Source: Saprospira grandis
Lineage (GTDB): Bacteria; Bacteroidota; Bacteroidia; Chitinophagales; Saprospiraceae
Direction of reading: 5' to 3'
DNA: 64,000 bases
Assembly (NCBI RefSeq): GCF_027594745.1
Contig: NZ_CP110854.1
Coordinates: 310,001-374,000 of the forward strand
Shown: positions 49,551 through 58,746 of the stretch, piece after piece
Layout: each line of letters starts with the position of its first letter
Numbering within the stretch: position 1 is the stretch's first letter
Translations under genes and position numbers: made by a program
Notes under the pieces: model-generated
Told to the model about the DNA's origin: nothing
Database searches by the model: none
What the model saw: the letters and a program-made list of their open reading frames with translations, nothing else

Positions 49551-49590
49551 AATAGGACAAAGATAGTTAGGCTTTCGATCAGCAAACAAT
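49551..49590 (-). promoter_or_regulatory. Promoter of the acetyltransferase operon
   Basis: On the minus strand TATCTTTG (49565-49558) is an exact -7 element, with TTTG at 49586-49583 (17-bp spacer) and an overlapping TTG at about 21 bp. The start of transcription would be near 49551, 22 bp before the ATG. This is the best-formed promoter in the window. Confidence 0.6.
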
Positions 49591-49653
49591 GCTTTTCAAA
49601 GTAATACTTAATAGATAGGGCCTTTGGTCCAAATAAATCAGATGATGACCATA

Positions 49654-50202
49654 ATGAAAAACTTAGTCGTTTACTTTTTTTTGGCCCTAGGCCTTCTTGC
49701 TTGTCAAACAGAAGAAAAACTGGCCCAAAAAGGAGCCGAATATTTTAATCTACCCGCTTATTTTAAGGCAGAAGCCCAACGCTTGAAAGAAGAAGCGCCA
49801 GCTTACCAAAAAGTAATTTGGGCCAAGGGAGAAATAGATAGTATACCTGGAGAAACCCTAGATTGGGAAAAAGAGCTGGCCATTTTTGGTCGAGAGCAGC
49901 TACATGAGCCAGCTGTGCGAGAAGATTACCAAAGAGATAGTATTGTTTTAGAAAATGGCTATGAGATTCGCTATCAAAGTTTGATAGAAAAGCGTAATTT
50001 ACAGCGTTTAGTCCTTGAATATGGTCCAAAAAAGGAGTTGCAAAGCTTGCGGTTAAGTCTAAGCCAAAACAATACGGTATATGCGGGCCAAAGCGAGCTA
50101 ACTTATTGGCCCAAAAAGGGCTATCAGTTACATAAGGACCAAAAAGTAGTTGCTTTTGACTCTGCCCAATATCGTCTCCACCTCCATTTTCTGGCCCATT
50201 AA
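49654..50202 (+). CDS. Hypothetical lipoprotein
   Basis: 182 residues from MKNLVVYFFLALGLLACQTE (lipobox LLAC). A helical N-terminal half (YFNLPAYFKAEAQRLKEEAP) is followed by an alternating strand region (ENGYEIRYQSLIEKRNLQRL, SLRLSLSQNNTVYAGQSELT). The pattern resembles uncharacterised Bacteroidota lipoproteins without a named domain. It lies 12 bp before the LytTR regulator gene on the same strand, so the two are likely co-transcribed. Confidence 0.68.
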   Translation: MKNLVVYFFLALGLLACQTEEKLAQKGAEYFNLPAYFKAEAQRLKEEAPAYQKVIWAKGEIDSIPGETLDWEKELAIFGREQLHEPAVREDYQRDSIVLENGYEIRYQSLIEKRNLQRLVLEYGPKKELQSLRLSLSQNNTVYAGQSELTYWPKKGYQLHKDQKVVAFDSAQYRLHLHFLAH

Positions 50203-50214
50203 GTTTTTCTGTTT

Positions 50215-51138
50215 ATGTTTCCCTTATTTCGGCAGCCCTCGGCTTTGCGCGAATCACTTTCTTATCAGCTTGGGTTTAGCCTTTTTTTGGGGCTAGTGGT
50301 CACTCTTGTGGTGCATAGCCAAATGCCCGATAGTCCGGTTTCGGCTTATCGGGAGTGGGCGGATGCTGCCATTTGTGGACTTACGGCTATTTTGGTTTTT
50401 AGTGGGCAGCTCAGCATTTTGCCTTATTTGTTTGGCAGTTGGTTTAGTCCGGACCGTTGGACAATTGGCCGAGATTTGCTGTTTAGTAGCTGGGTGTTTT
50501 TTGTGGTGGGGGTCGTCAATTCGCTAATGCTGGTTTATTTGGGCTGGATGCAGTTTCAGTGGTCTGGCTTTTTTTGGCAGCAGTTTTTACAATTGGCTTG
50601 GGGCCTCCCTCCTATTAGTTTGATGGTGGTTTGGCGCAATCAGAAGTATGCGGCCTTAAATATGGCTTGGTCCAAACAGATTGAAGAAAAAATTGAGGAG
50701 CGAGGCAGTTTGGCCCTAGGCCCTGGCCCCGAGCTGCTGCGCTTGCAAGCGGCCCAAAGGCCTTTGGGTTTGCCCGCTCCCCAAAAACGAGAAGGGCCCA
50801 AGTTGTTGGTTTATCATCAGGGAGCGGCCAAGAGCATTTTTTTAGAAGATATTTTGGCGCTTTATAGCCAAAAGGGAGAATTGGAGATTTATTGGGCCGA
50901 AGCCGAACAACTGGCTTACATAAAAGTGCAAATGCGGCTAAAAGACACCCAAGAAGCCCTGGCCCAACAAACTATTTTGCATCGGGTGCACCGTTTTTAT
51001 TGGGCCAATTTGGCCCGAGTAACCGCCACCGAAAGTAATGCAAGACATATTTTACTCTCTTTGCCGCAGTTGCCACAAAGCATTCCCGTTTCTAAAACTT
51101 ATAGAAAAGCCGTACAAGATTATTTTGAGATGGATTAG
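50215..51138 (+). CDS. Membrane-bound LytTR-family DNA-binding regulator
   Basis: 307 residues. Four hydrophobic segments (about 20-35, 52-78, 88-108, 118-142) are followed by a linker and a C-terminal LytTR domain (about 200-307). The final part, LHRVHRFYWANLARVTATES followed by PVSKTYRKAV, matches the LytTR recognition element. There is no receiver domain, so it would sense a membrane signal directly rather than through phosphorylation. It probably controls the adjacent lipoprotein gene or itself. A structured repeat follows 30 bp after the stop. Confidence 0.85.
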   Translation: MFPLFRQPSALRESLSYQLGFSLFLGLVVTLVVHSQMPDSPVSAYREWADAAICGLTAILVFSGQLSILPYLFGSWFSPDRWTIGRDLLFSSWVFFVVGVVNSLMLVYLGWMQFQWSGFFWQQFLQLAWGLPPISLMVVWRNQKYAALNMAWSKQIEEKIEERGSLALGPGPELLRLQAAQRPLGLPAPQKREGPKLLVYHQGAAKSIFLEDILALYSQKGELEIYWAEAEQLAYIKVQMRLKDTQEALAQQTILHRVHRFYWANLARVTATESNARHILLSLPQLPQSIPVSKTYRKAVQDYFEMD

Positions 51139-51168
51139 CGCTGGCCATTAAAGGGCCGAAGGCCCGCC

Positions 51169-51293
51169 GGCCTAGCGATGTGCAGCAGTGGCCGAAGGCC
51201 AGACCTAGCAAAAAACTTGTTTTTTTGCGCAGGGCCGAGCGAACAGCGAGCTGCGGAACGTAGCGCCGAGGAGCGAAGCGAGGCGGAGGCCCC
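51169..51293 (-). repeat. Structured intergenic repeat, core copy 18 (GGCCT/AGGCC ends)
   Basis: GGCCT (51169) to AGGCCCC (51293). Stems are TGGCCGAAGGCCA, an AAAAAACTTGTTTTTT stem and GCCGAGGAGCGAAGCGAGGC. Left flank has GGGCCGAAGGCCC. Confidence 0.85.
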
Positions 51294-51298
51294 AAAAC

Positions 51299-51434
51299 AG
51301 CAGCGAGCTGCGACAACAAGAACTTTAGTTCGTCTTCGATGACCAAAGGGAGTAAACGTAGCGCCGCAAGGCGAAGCCGCAGCGATAACAAAGACTTTAG
51401 TCTGCAGTTCGACGACTGAAAGGAGTAACGCCCC
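51299..51434 (-). repeat. Companion hairpin module (two units), copy 4
   Basis: CGACAACAA, stem GAACTTTAGTTC, CTTCGATGACCAAAGGGAGT; second unit CGATAACAA, stem AGACTTTAGTCT, GCAGTTCGACGACTGAAAGG. Joined to core copy 18 in the same order as copies 1 and 5. Confidence 0.78.
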
Positions 51435-51445
51435 AAAAACATCCC

Positions 51446-52819
51446 CTAATCTTTACAAGCATTCATTTTTTTGCTTATCATTTCTTGGCGTTCTGGCGCC
51501 AGATTCATGGCTTTTTTATAGATTTTTTTAGCGGCCTTGCATTTTCCCTGGGCCGCTAAGTTTTCAGCTTGAATAACGCAAGCTTCCCAATCTTCGGGCA
51601 AAATTTTGTACATAATATTACTGAGCGGGCCGCTAGCCGCATAATTTTTTTGGCCATAATGATAGCGCTCCAACCAATAAATATCGAGCAAATCCTCTTG
51701 GCTATCGTCCATTTTGTTTTTCCAATACCATTTTTCTAGGTTTTTGAAGTCGCCCGCCTCAATTTTTTCGGCCAAATCATAGGCTAAATTGCGCTGCGGC
51801 TCCTCCAATTCCATTTTTGGATAAATGTAGGCCAGCGCAATATCATCGGCCAATTGTAGGGAGTTGCTCAGCAGCACTACGCCCTTGCCGTTGGTTTTAT
51901 TATAGGCCATGATGCTAGAATAACTGCCCGTGAGGCCCGTCTGCATGAGGATTTCAGTCTCTTCATCAGGTCGATAAATAAACCAACCGCCTTTGTAATA
52001 AAGTTTTCCTTGGCCCAAATCATCCAGGCCAGTAGGAATCGCATCCTCCACCCAACCGGGCTGAAATAAAATATTATGTTCAATTTGGTAGCTCAAAAAA
52101 GTGGCTAAATCTTCGGTCGAACTCCAAAGTCCACCCGCATAGCGACTAGGACCAGAAAATTCCCAACTTGCACTCGGTACGCCCAAATTTCGAGGCGCTA
52201 CGGCCTCGGCAGTGGGACCAAAATGCGTATTTTTCAGCTTGGCTTTTTTAAAAACCGATTGCAGGAGTTGCTCATAGCTTTGCGCTGTTTGCTGCTCTAT
52301 AATTTGGCCCAAAATCATATAGCTCCAGTTAGAATAGGCCCATTGCCCCATTTCATAGGGCTCCCAATCCCTCAATTCCTGCCACATTTTTTTTTCGCTA
52401 TAATCTTGATAGGGGTTGGCCCAATTGGCCGGCGAAAAATTAGGCGATAAACGAGGGATGCCCGCCTGATGCTGCAGTAAATCTAAAGGCCGAATTTCTT
52501 CCAAATATTGATTATCGACTTTCGGAAGCAGCTCCGATAAAGGCTGCCGAAGTTTTTTGCCCAATAAATGCAAGGCCAATTCTGCCGTGAAGGTTTTGCT
52601 CAACGAACCAATTTCGTACTGGCTTTTTTCCGTGATTTCAGGGCCCCCAAAGTTCCGATAAGCAAACGGCCCCTCAGGATATATTAAAGCGACAGAAATG
52701 GCCGGATTGATTTTTTCTTGCTACCGTCTCCGCATTTCTGCCTCTAAAATCTCTTCTGCTTGCGCCCAAATTGAGCCCGACAAGCCCATGAACAAGAGTA
52801 ATACACTGAGTTTTTGCAT
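51446..52819 (-). pseudogene. Serine hydrolase (class C beta-lactamase-like) with an in-frame TAG
   Basis: The full frame from ATG 52819 would give 457 residues: signal peptide MQKLSVLLLFMGLSGSIWAQ, then EEILEAEMRRR, a TAG stop at 52721-52723, and QEKINPAISVALIYPEGPFA in the same frame. The beta-lactamase SxxK motif (GSLSKTFTAE, at 52593-52610) and the Tyr motif YSNWSYMILG lie after the stop. No start codon can rescue it: the only alternative, a TTG at 52603, lies inside the SxxK motif. A C-terminal TPR-like tail (CVIQAENLAAQGKCKAAKKI) is intact. CAG or AAG to TAG is the simplest cause; sequencing error or amber readthrough are alternatives. Confidence 0.82.
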
Positions 52820-52884
52820 AATCTATTCGTTTTTGTACCCTATGAAGCTAGCTTATTTTTTTGGCCCAAGAAAAAATAAAATAA

Positions 52885-52917
52885 AAAAAGCCAACTCCTT
52901 TTGAGAGTTGGCTTTTT
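52885..52917 (-). terminator. Rho-independent terminator
   Basis: AAAAAGCCAACTC, loop CTTTTGA, GAGTTGGCTTTTT, after the gene that ends at 52940 on the minus strand. Confidence 0.85.
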
Positions 52918-52939
52918 GGCTAGGCTAAAAAAATTTGAC

Positions 52940-53830
52940 TTAGATATAGTCGTAAATTTGTTCTACCGTTACATTTTCGGCCGGAATTTTCGTGACTTCA
53001 GAAATCACTCGATCTTTTCCATCTTCAATTCTTAGCAAATCAGAAAATAGCTCGCCTTCTACATATTCTTTTTGTGTAAAGCGAACGGCAACTTCTTCCG
53101 CATTATATTCCTGTGTCAACTCAATTTTGCTATCGGTCAACAAATATTCTACTTCATTATAAATCAGTTGGCCTTTTTCATTGTATTTGGGCTGCTGCAC
53201 ATCCGCCATTTGTAGGTCGGGCGCCTCCCCTTCTTCTTCCAACATGACATAATGCGCTACTTTTTTGGGCAAGTTGCTGCCTTCGGCATACTCAAAACGA
53301 TGTTCGCCTTCCAACTCATCGCCAAAAAGCTCAGTAATTTTAAGCAAACGCTCGCCTTCCCAATCCAAAAGGACATAGCTAGTGGGCTCATCAGAAGGAA
53401 AAACTTCTTGCACCACTTTAACTAGTTGGCCCGCCTCATTATAAAAATAGCTGTCGGTATCTTTGCCGCCTTCTTGCAGATCAGAAAAAACAGACTGCAG
53501 AATTTGGCCCGCTTCATTATAAGTAATCAACCAATGGCCAGCTTCTTCGCCCTCCTGTACATTAAGTACCTCATGTTGGTTGGCCGCGGGATAATTATGC
53601 TGATATTCTTCCATCAATTCATTATCTGGACCAAAATGGCGCACGACTTTGCTGCGGCCTTCTTCATCATAAAGCACTTCTTCGCTCAAAAACTCAATTT
53701 CTTGCTCCGCTCGCTGCATCCGCGTTTTTACTTGCAATTTTTTTGCATTTTGTTTCGGATTCTTGGGCATCAAGTCAATAGAACTAAATTCTTGCACCAA
53801 ATAATTGGGATTCTTTTTTTCGCTGCTCAT
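52940..53830 (-). CDS. Hypothetical protein with YD/RHS-like strand repeats
   Basis: 296 residues, no signal peptide. After a basic N-terminus, short beta-hairpin units recur: EVLYDEEGRSKVVRHFGPDN, ITYNEAGQILQSVFSDL, YFYNEAGQLVKVVQEVF, KYNEKGQLIYNEVEYLL, which resemble the YD repeats of RHS/toxin-complex proteins but are too few for a full shell. Strongly acidic overall. It could be a cytoplasmic beta-solenoid scaffold. Function unknown. Confidence 0.65.
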   Translation of the reverse strand: MSSEKKNPNYLVQEFSSIDLMPKNPKQNAKKLQVKTRMQRAEQEIEFLSEEVLYDEEGRSKVVRHFGPDNELMEEYQHNYPAANQHEVLNVQEGEEAGHWLITYNEAGQILQSVFSDLQEGGKDTDSYFYNEAGQLVKVVQEVFPSDEPTSYVLLDWEGERLLKITELFGDELEGEHRFEYAEGSNLPKKVAHYVMLEEEGEAPDLQMADVQQPKYNEKGQLIYNEVEYLLTDSKIELTQEYNAEEVAVRFTQKEYVEGELFSDLLRIEDGKDRVISEVTKIPAENVTVEQIYDYI

Positions 53831-53864
53831 TTTCTAATATTAAAGATGATGATGATTTTTTTTT

Positions 53865-54034
53865 GGGGCCTCCGCAGCTTCGCTGCGGCGCTATGTTTAC
53901 TCCCTATGGTCGTCGAACTGGCGCCCCTATAGGGGCTGGTTGTCGGGGCTCGCTGCTCGCTCGGCCCTGCAGTTTTTTCGCTTCGCTCAAAAACTTTGGT
54001 CTGGCCTACGGCCACCCCTACACATCGCTAGGCC
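53865..54034 (+). repeat. Structured intergenic repeat, core copy 19, with embedded module
   Basis: GGGGCCTCCGC ... CATCGCTAGGCC. A companion unit (TACTCCCTATGGTCGTCGAA, stem GCCCCTATAGGGGC, GGTTGTCG) is inserted between the first stem and the core block, as in copy 5. Right stem TGGCCTACGGCCA. Confidence 0.82.
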
Positions 54035-54088
54035 AAGGCTCGCTTCGCTCGCCTTCTGCTGTTTAAAGCGCAAAGGTAAAATAAGTTC

Positions 54089-57000
54089 TTAAACAATTTG
54101 CAATTCGCTGCGGCCTTCTCCTTTTTTCTGCAATTGAATTTGGCAGGGAATTCTTTCCTTGAGCAATTCTAAATGAGAAATTAAGCCGATGCGTTTGCCT
54201 TCATGCTCCAATCGCTCCAATAATTGCAAGGCAAATCCCAATGTTTCTTGATCTAAGGTCGCAAAACCTTCATCTATAAATAAAGATTGCATTTGTTGTT
54301 TGGCCGATAAATTAGAGAGGGCCAAAGCCAGGGCTAGGCTGCACAAAAAAGTTTCTCCGCCAGAAAGTGTAGAGAGTGGCCGCTTAGATCCAGCCTGAAA
54401 AGCATCAATGACGTTAATATTTAAGCTGTCGTAGCTTTCTTTTTCCAATTCGTAGCGATTTTGCGCAAAACTTCTCAAATGTTGGTTGGCATAATAGAGA
54501 AGTCGCTCCAAAGAAATGGCATTAGCAATATCTCTAAACTTTTTCCCATCAGCGCTACCAATTTCATTTTTAAGTAAAATCCAGCGGTCGGTTTCTTTTT
54601 CTTGTTTTTTATGGGCCAACTGTATGCGCTTTACTTTTTTCTCCTGCTCTTTTTGTCGGTCCAATCGCTCTAAGGTACGCCCAATTTCGGCTTGTTCTTC
54701 CTTGATTATTTTTTGCAGCCGCTCTTTTTCGGCCAAATAATCGGCTAAGGGGGACAAATTGGGCCAATTTTCGGCTATATTTTTTGCCTGCAGCTCTAAC
54801 TGCTCCGCTCGATCATCCAAACGCAATTTTTCTTGGGCCGCTTTTTCCTTGGCCTCGGCAATAGTGGCCGCTTTTTTAGCAGGCAAAAGCGCCTGCGATA
54901 ATTTTTCCAGGTTTTCAAAACCTAACTGCCCAGCCAAATCGGCTAATTTTAAACGCAATTCGGCTTCCTCTTTTTCATTGCCCTGCAATTGCTGCCCCAA
55001 CTGCCGCAAGCCTCCTTTTAAAGCCTCTTTTTCGCTTTGTAGCTGGGCCAATAAAGTTTGTGCTTTTTTCTCGGCTTTTCTCAATTGAGCCAATTGCTCG
55101 ACAAATTTTTTGCGGGCTTTTTCTGCCTGCAAATCGCCAAACTGCTCTTTTCGCTGCTTTTCTAACTGCAATAAGGCCGCTTTTTCAGCCAATTGCTTTT
55201 CTTTTTGTTCCTCTCTCTCTTTTTGGCAACGCTGCAAATCTTTGCTCGATTTTTCCCAATTTACCGCCATAATGGCCAGTTCTTGTTGCAATTTTTGCGC
55301 TTGCTCCAATAAAGCCTGATAATTTTTGTAGTCGCTTTTTAAAACCGCAATTTCTTGCTTGAGCTGTTTGGAGCTCGACAATTCCCTGCCCAATTGGGCC
55401 AAAGCCGATTGCGCCTGTTGCAATATTTTTTGGTCTTGCTCTAGCTTTTCTGCTAGTTCTGCCTCCAATTGCGCCAAGCTTTCGAGTATTTTTTCTTTTT
55501 GCTGCTCTTTTTCTGCATAATTATTTTTTGTGGCCTTCTTTTTTTCGGCCAAAATGGCCCACTTGTGCTGAATGTCCACTAATAATTTGAGTTGCTTTGT
55601 TTTTTGCGCTTGCTCTTCGCCAAAAAGTTGATAAAGCGCCTGCAATTCTGCAAGCTCTAAAGTTTTTAAGTTTTTTTCGGACCAATTCAATTGAGGCAAG
55701 GCATCTAGTTTGGCCCACAATTGCTCTACCGATTGATTCAGGCTTTCTTTTTCCTGCTCCAATCGCTTTAAACGATCGGCCAAAACAGAACTTTTTTGTT
55801 CCAATTTGCTCTGCGCCGATTGAATTTCTTGCTGTTTTGCTTTTAATTCGACCAAACGCTGCTGTTCGGCCTGCAATTCTTTTTGCTTGCCTTCTTGGTC
55901 AAAGGCTTCATGCGCATGCGGATGTTCTGTAGATCCGCAAAGTGCACAGGCTTTTCCCTCTTCTAAATATTGGCGATATTGGGCCGCCCCCATTTGTTGC
56001 TTGAGCAATTCACAAAGGCGTTCTTGAGAAGCAATATGTTTTTGCAGATCGGTCAAACGCTCTTTGTTTCTGGCCTCATTTTCTTGCAGGGGCTGTAATT
56101 CTTCTTCATTTTTTGTTTTCTCGGCCAAAGTTTTGGCCAATTGCTCTTCCGCTTGCTGAATCCCCTTGCGCAAATCGATATGTTCTTGCCAAGGCCCTTG
56201 AATTTCTTGGGCCTGAGCCAAATCTTTTTCCAAAAGCGTCTTTTTGGGAAGCAGCTCCGCTAAACTTAGTTCTTCTTTGGCCAAAGCTTCTGAAAGGGCT
56301 TGCTCTTCCTTGACTTCTTCGGCTAATTTATTTTTAAGTTGTTCTAATTGTTGCTCTAAGTCTTTTTTGGCCTTTTTTTGCTTTTTTTCTTCGGCTCGCT
56401 GCGCATTTCCGGCCTTATGCAATTGCTCAATTTCTTGGGCCAAGGCCTGCAATTCTTCAATAATTTCTGGACTATCGGCCAGGGCGGCCTGTTCTTTTTG
56501 GGCCAAAGCTATAGTGGCCGCTTTTTGCTCGCTTTTTTCTTTTTGCTTGGCCAATTGGTCCTGTTCTGCGGCTTGTTTTTTTTCTTGGGCCAATATTTTT
56601 TCTAGGGCTGCTTCTGTTTCGGCCAATTTTTTTTGCGCAAATTTAATTTCCTGATCCAAGCGTTCACAGGCCTGCCATTGCGCCTGCAAATCATTTTCTT
56701 GGGCCTCTTCTTCGGCTAGTTTTTGGGTCAATTCTTTTAAAACAGTAGCTTCTTTGGCCAAAGCATTTTCTTTTTCGGCCAATTGCTGTTCATCTTTTGT
56801 TTGCTGGACCAAAAGCGCCTTAATTTCTGTCTCCAACTGGCTTAGGCGCTTCAATTCGCCCCCAGCTTTTTCGGCCTTTTGGTGTTGGGCCAATAAAAAA
56901 TGTTCTGGCTCTTGGGCCGCCCAATTTTTAGCCCAACTTGCTTTTTGTTGCTGCAATTCGAGCAAGGCAGTTTCGCATTCTTTTTTTTGCTCGGCCAATT

Positions 57001-57757
57001 TAATTTGCCCCTCTAGTTCCTTTACTTTTTGCTGTCGCTCTTCTGCTTCGGCCTTTTTTTGGGCCAAAGCCGTTTCTAGGGCCAATAATTCTTCTGCCGA
57101 TAATAAATCAACGGCCTGCAATTGCTTTTCTAATGCTTCTAGCTTTTCTTTTTCCTCTTTTGCTTTTTGAAATGCGGCTTTAGAAATTTCGCTATACTGC
57201 TCTGCGGAGGTAATGCGGGCCAAAATATCTGAGCGATTTTCTTTGTCGCGCAAAAAGGCAATAAAATCGCCTTGGGCCAAAAGCACCGAGCGACAAAAGC
57301 CTTCAAAACTGAGCCCATCTAAAAGTTCTTCTATTTTTTTATGGAATTCTCTTTTTTTAGTGGCTAAAATAGGTTTTTGTTTTTCCGAAATAATTTGCAC
57401 CAATCGTTGCTTGGGCAGCTCCAATTTTCCGTTTCTATTGATGCGCACTGTCCACTCTGCGCGATAAACTCCGCCCTTGGCCGAAAACTCTAAGGCCGAA
57501 AAAGCATTTTTTTGGCCTTTAGAAATCATATTGCTTTCTTTTCCGTGGTCGCTTCCTTGCGTACCACTAAAACGGGCGGCTTTTCCATAAAGCGCCAAAG
57601 TCATGGCATCTAATAAAGTTGTTTTTCCAGAGCCTGTTGGTCCAGCAATTAAAAAAAGACTGTGCTCTTTTAAAGGCGCCGCTTCAAAATCAATGCAAAT
57701 GGGCTCTTCTGCTTGTAAAGAGTTAATATTTTGGATATAGAGTTTTAGGATCTTCAT
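54089..57757 (-). CDS. sbcC: SbcC-type SMC nuclease ATPase subunit
   Basis: 1222 residues from MKILKLYIQNINSLQAE. Walker A is GPTGSGKTT near residue 38-46. A very long Gln/Glu/Lys/Ala coiled coil (about 190-1030) has the zinc hook CALCGSTEHPH at its apex near residue 600. The ABC signature is LSGGETFLCSLALALALS near 1135, and the Walker B/D-loop is in SLFIDEGFATLDQETLG. Together with SbcD it forms the Mre11-Rad50-like complex that opens DNA hairpins and cruciforms. No sbcD gene lies next to it; the upstream side is repeat DNA. Codon use in the coiled coil is strongly biased to CAA, GAA and GCC. Confidence 0.93.
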   Translation of the reverse strand: MKILKLYIQNINSLQAEEPICIDFEAAPLKEHSLFLIAGPTGSGKTTLLDAMTLALYGKAARFSGTQGSDHGKESNMISKGQKNAFSALEFSAKGGVYRAEWTVRINRNGKLELPKQRLVQIISEKQKPILATKKREFHKKIEELLDGLSFEGFCRSVLLAQGDFIAFLRDKENRSDILARITSAEQYSEISKAAFQKAKEEKEKLEALEKQLQAVDLLSAEELLALETALAQKKAEAEERQQKVKELEGQIKLAEQKKECETALLELQQQKASWAKNWAAQEPEHFLLAQHQKAEKAGGELKRLSQLETEIKALLVQQTKDEQQLAEKENALAKEATVLKELTQKLAEEEAQENDLQAQWQACERLDQEIKFAQKKLAETEAALEKILAQEKKQAAEQDQLAKQKEKSEQKAATIALAQKEQAALADSPEIIEELQALAQEIEQLHKAGNAQRAEEKKQKKAKKDLEQQLEQLKNKLAEEVKEEQALSEALAKEELSLAELLPKKTLLEKDLAQAQEIQGPWQEHIDLRKGIQQAEEQLAKTLAEKTKNEEELQPLQENEARNKERLTDLQKHIASQERLCELLKQQMGAAQYRQYLEEGKACALCGSTEHPHAHEAFDQEGKQKELQAEQQRLVELKAKQQEIQSAQSKLEQKSSVLADRLKRLEQEKESLNQSVEQLWAKLDALPQLNWSEKNLKTLELAELQALYQLFGEEQAQKTKQLKLLVDIQHKWAILAEKKKATKNNYAEKEQQKEKILESLAQLEAELAEKLEQDQKILQQAQSALAQLGRELSSSKQLKQEIAVLKSDYKNYQALLEQAQKLQQELAIMAVNWEKSSKDLQRCQKEREEQKEKQLAEKAALLQLEKQRKEQFGDLQAEKARKKFVEQLAQLRKAEKKAQTLLAQLQSEKEALKGGLRQLGQQLQGNEKEEAELRLKLADLAGQLGFENLEKLSQALLPAKKAATIAEAKEKAAQEKLRLDDRAEQLELQAKNIAENWPNLSPLADYLAEKERLQKIIKEEQAEIGRTLERLDRQKEQEKKVKRIQLAHKKQEKETDRWILLKNEIGSADGKKFRDIANAISLERLLYYANQHLRSFAQNRYELEKESYDSLNINVIDAFQAGSKRPLSTLSGGETFLCSLALALALSNLSAKQQMQSLFIDEGFATLDQETLGFALQLLERLEHEGKRIGLISHLELLKERIPCQIQLQKKGEGRSELQIV

Positions 57758-57862
57758 GTACAACTTGGCTAAATAAAATAGAATGTTCCAAGTTACGGAC
57801 TTTCGCTTGTGCAGAAAAACTGTAGCGGCATTAAAAGGCTTTGTTTTTTTGAAGTTTTTTTT

Positions 57863-57993
57863 GGGGCTGCCCCTGCGCTTCGCTTGGGTCGGGCTATGTC
57901 GCAGCTCGCAGGTCTGCTCGGCCCTGCGTTTTTTTTCGCTGCGCTCAAAAAAACTGGGTCTGGCCTTCGGCCACTGCTATCTATCCCTCAGCC
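57863..57993 (+). repeat. Structured intergenic repeat, core copy 20 (GGCTG/CAGCC ends)
   Basis: GGGGCTGCCCC ... CCCTCAGCC. Middle stem GTTTTTTT/AAAAAAAC around TCGCTGCGCTC, right stem TGGCCTTCGGCCA. It lies just upstream of sbcC. Confidence 0.85.
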
Positions 57994-58061
57994 GCTCATC
58001 TAATTTTTTTAGTCCATTTTTTTTTCTTCGGCGGTTAGAGGTGGTTGTTGTTTTGTTTCCC

Positions 58062-58540
58062 ATAAAATTCATAGGAACCCTAGGGCCAAGGCCCTAGGCT
58101 AAGAAAAAAATTGTCATCCCCTCATACGAGGGGATTTTTCTTGGCGGTTGTTGTTGGGGGGCTGTTGTTTTAAAGTTTTTTTGGACCAGTGGGTTAAAAC
58201 CCACAGCAAGAAGGGAGGACATTCTACATCCAATAAAATGAGCCGATGGTTAAAACCATCGGCTCCTAAAAAATTAAACTAAAAACCGTTTCCTTTTTCG
58301 GGGCGGTTGTTTTTTCTCCTTGTTTTTTTATGGAGGTTTTTAAACCTCCATTTAAAATGAAATGCCTTTTTGTTGCCTGGCTGTAGGTTTCAACCTACAG
58401 ACCACCACAGTTTTTTACCACAGAAAAAAATTCATTGTTTTTTGGCCCAATTGCTAATTGAAAGCCGCTATTTGAAAGGGGAGGTTTGAGGGCCGAAGAA
58501 AAAAGTTTAGAGAAAAAATACAGATGAGCGGCTGTCCTTA
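58062..58540. repeat. Multi-hairpin long repeat, unit A (left of the split gene)
   Basis: About 430 bp plus a tail of 50 bp. In order it carries CCTAGGGCCAAGGCCCTAGG, ATCCCCTCATACGAGGGGAT, GGCGGTTGTTGTTGGGGGGC, GTGGGTTAAAACCCAC, GCCGATGGTTAAAACCATCG, TGGAGGTTTTTAAACCTCCA and CTGTAGGTTTCAACCTACAG. It ends TTGCTAATTGAAAGCCGCTA and a GGGCCGAAGAAAAAAG tail. The same unit is repeated four times at 61360-62925. No coding potential. Confidence 0.85.
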
Positions 58541-58567
58541 CCCCCCAAATTAGTACAGTAGCTTAAG

Positions 58568-58732
58568 GTGGCAAACGGAAGAAAAAAGTCGTATAATGAA
58601 GCGCCTATAACCATAAAGGCAAGAGCTTCACTTTCCTATAATTGGTTTTTGTGGGTTATTGGGGCTGGAATAGTCTTTGCGACTGCACTGTCTTTATTCC
58701 TAATGAGAAAACAAAATTCAAAAAGGGTCTAA
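58568..58732 (+). CDS. Possible small membrane protein (54 residues)
   Basis: An open frame with a GTG start (AAGG just before it) encodes 54 residues: a basic N-terminus (VANGRKKSYNEAPITIKARA), one hydrophobic segment (WFLWVIGAGIVFATALSLFL) and a basic tail (MRKQNSKRV). It stops 14 bp before the ATG of the secreted-protein gene at 58747, as expected for an upstream operon partner. Single-span topology with flanking positive charge is unusual for chance. No family recognised, and the start is uncertain. Confidence 0.4.
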   Translation: MANGRKKSYNEAPITIKARASLSYNWFLWVIGAGIVFATALSLFLMRKQNSKRV

Positions 58733-58746
58733 CTTAAAACACAAAC

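Noticed and set aside
48293..52723. Alternative genetic code (TAA/TAG as Gln)
   Set aside because: Neighbouring genes end properly at TAA and TAG, so reassignment would extend many of them. Isolated nonsense changes are simpler.
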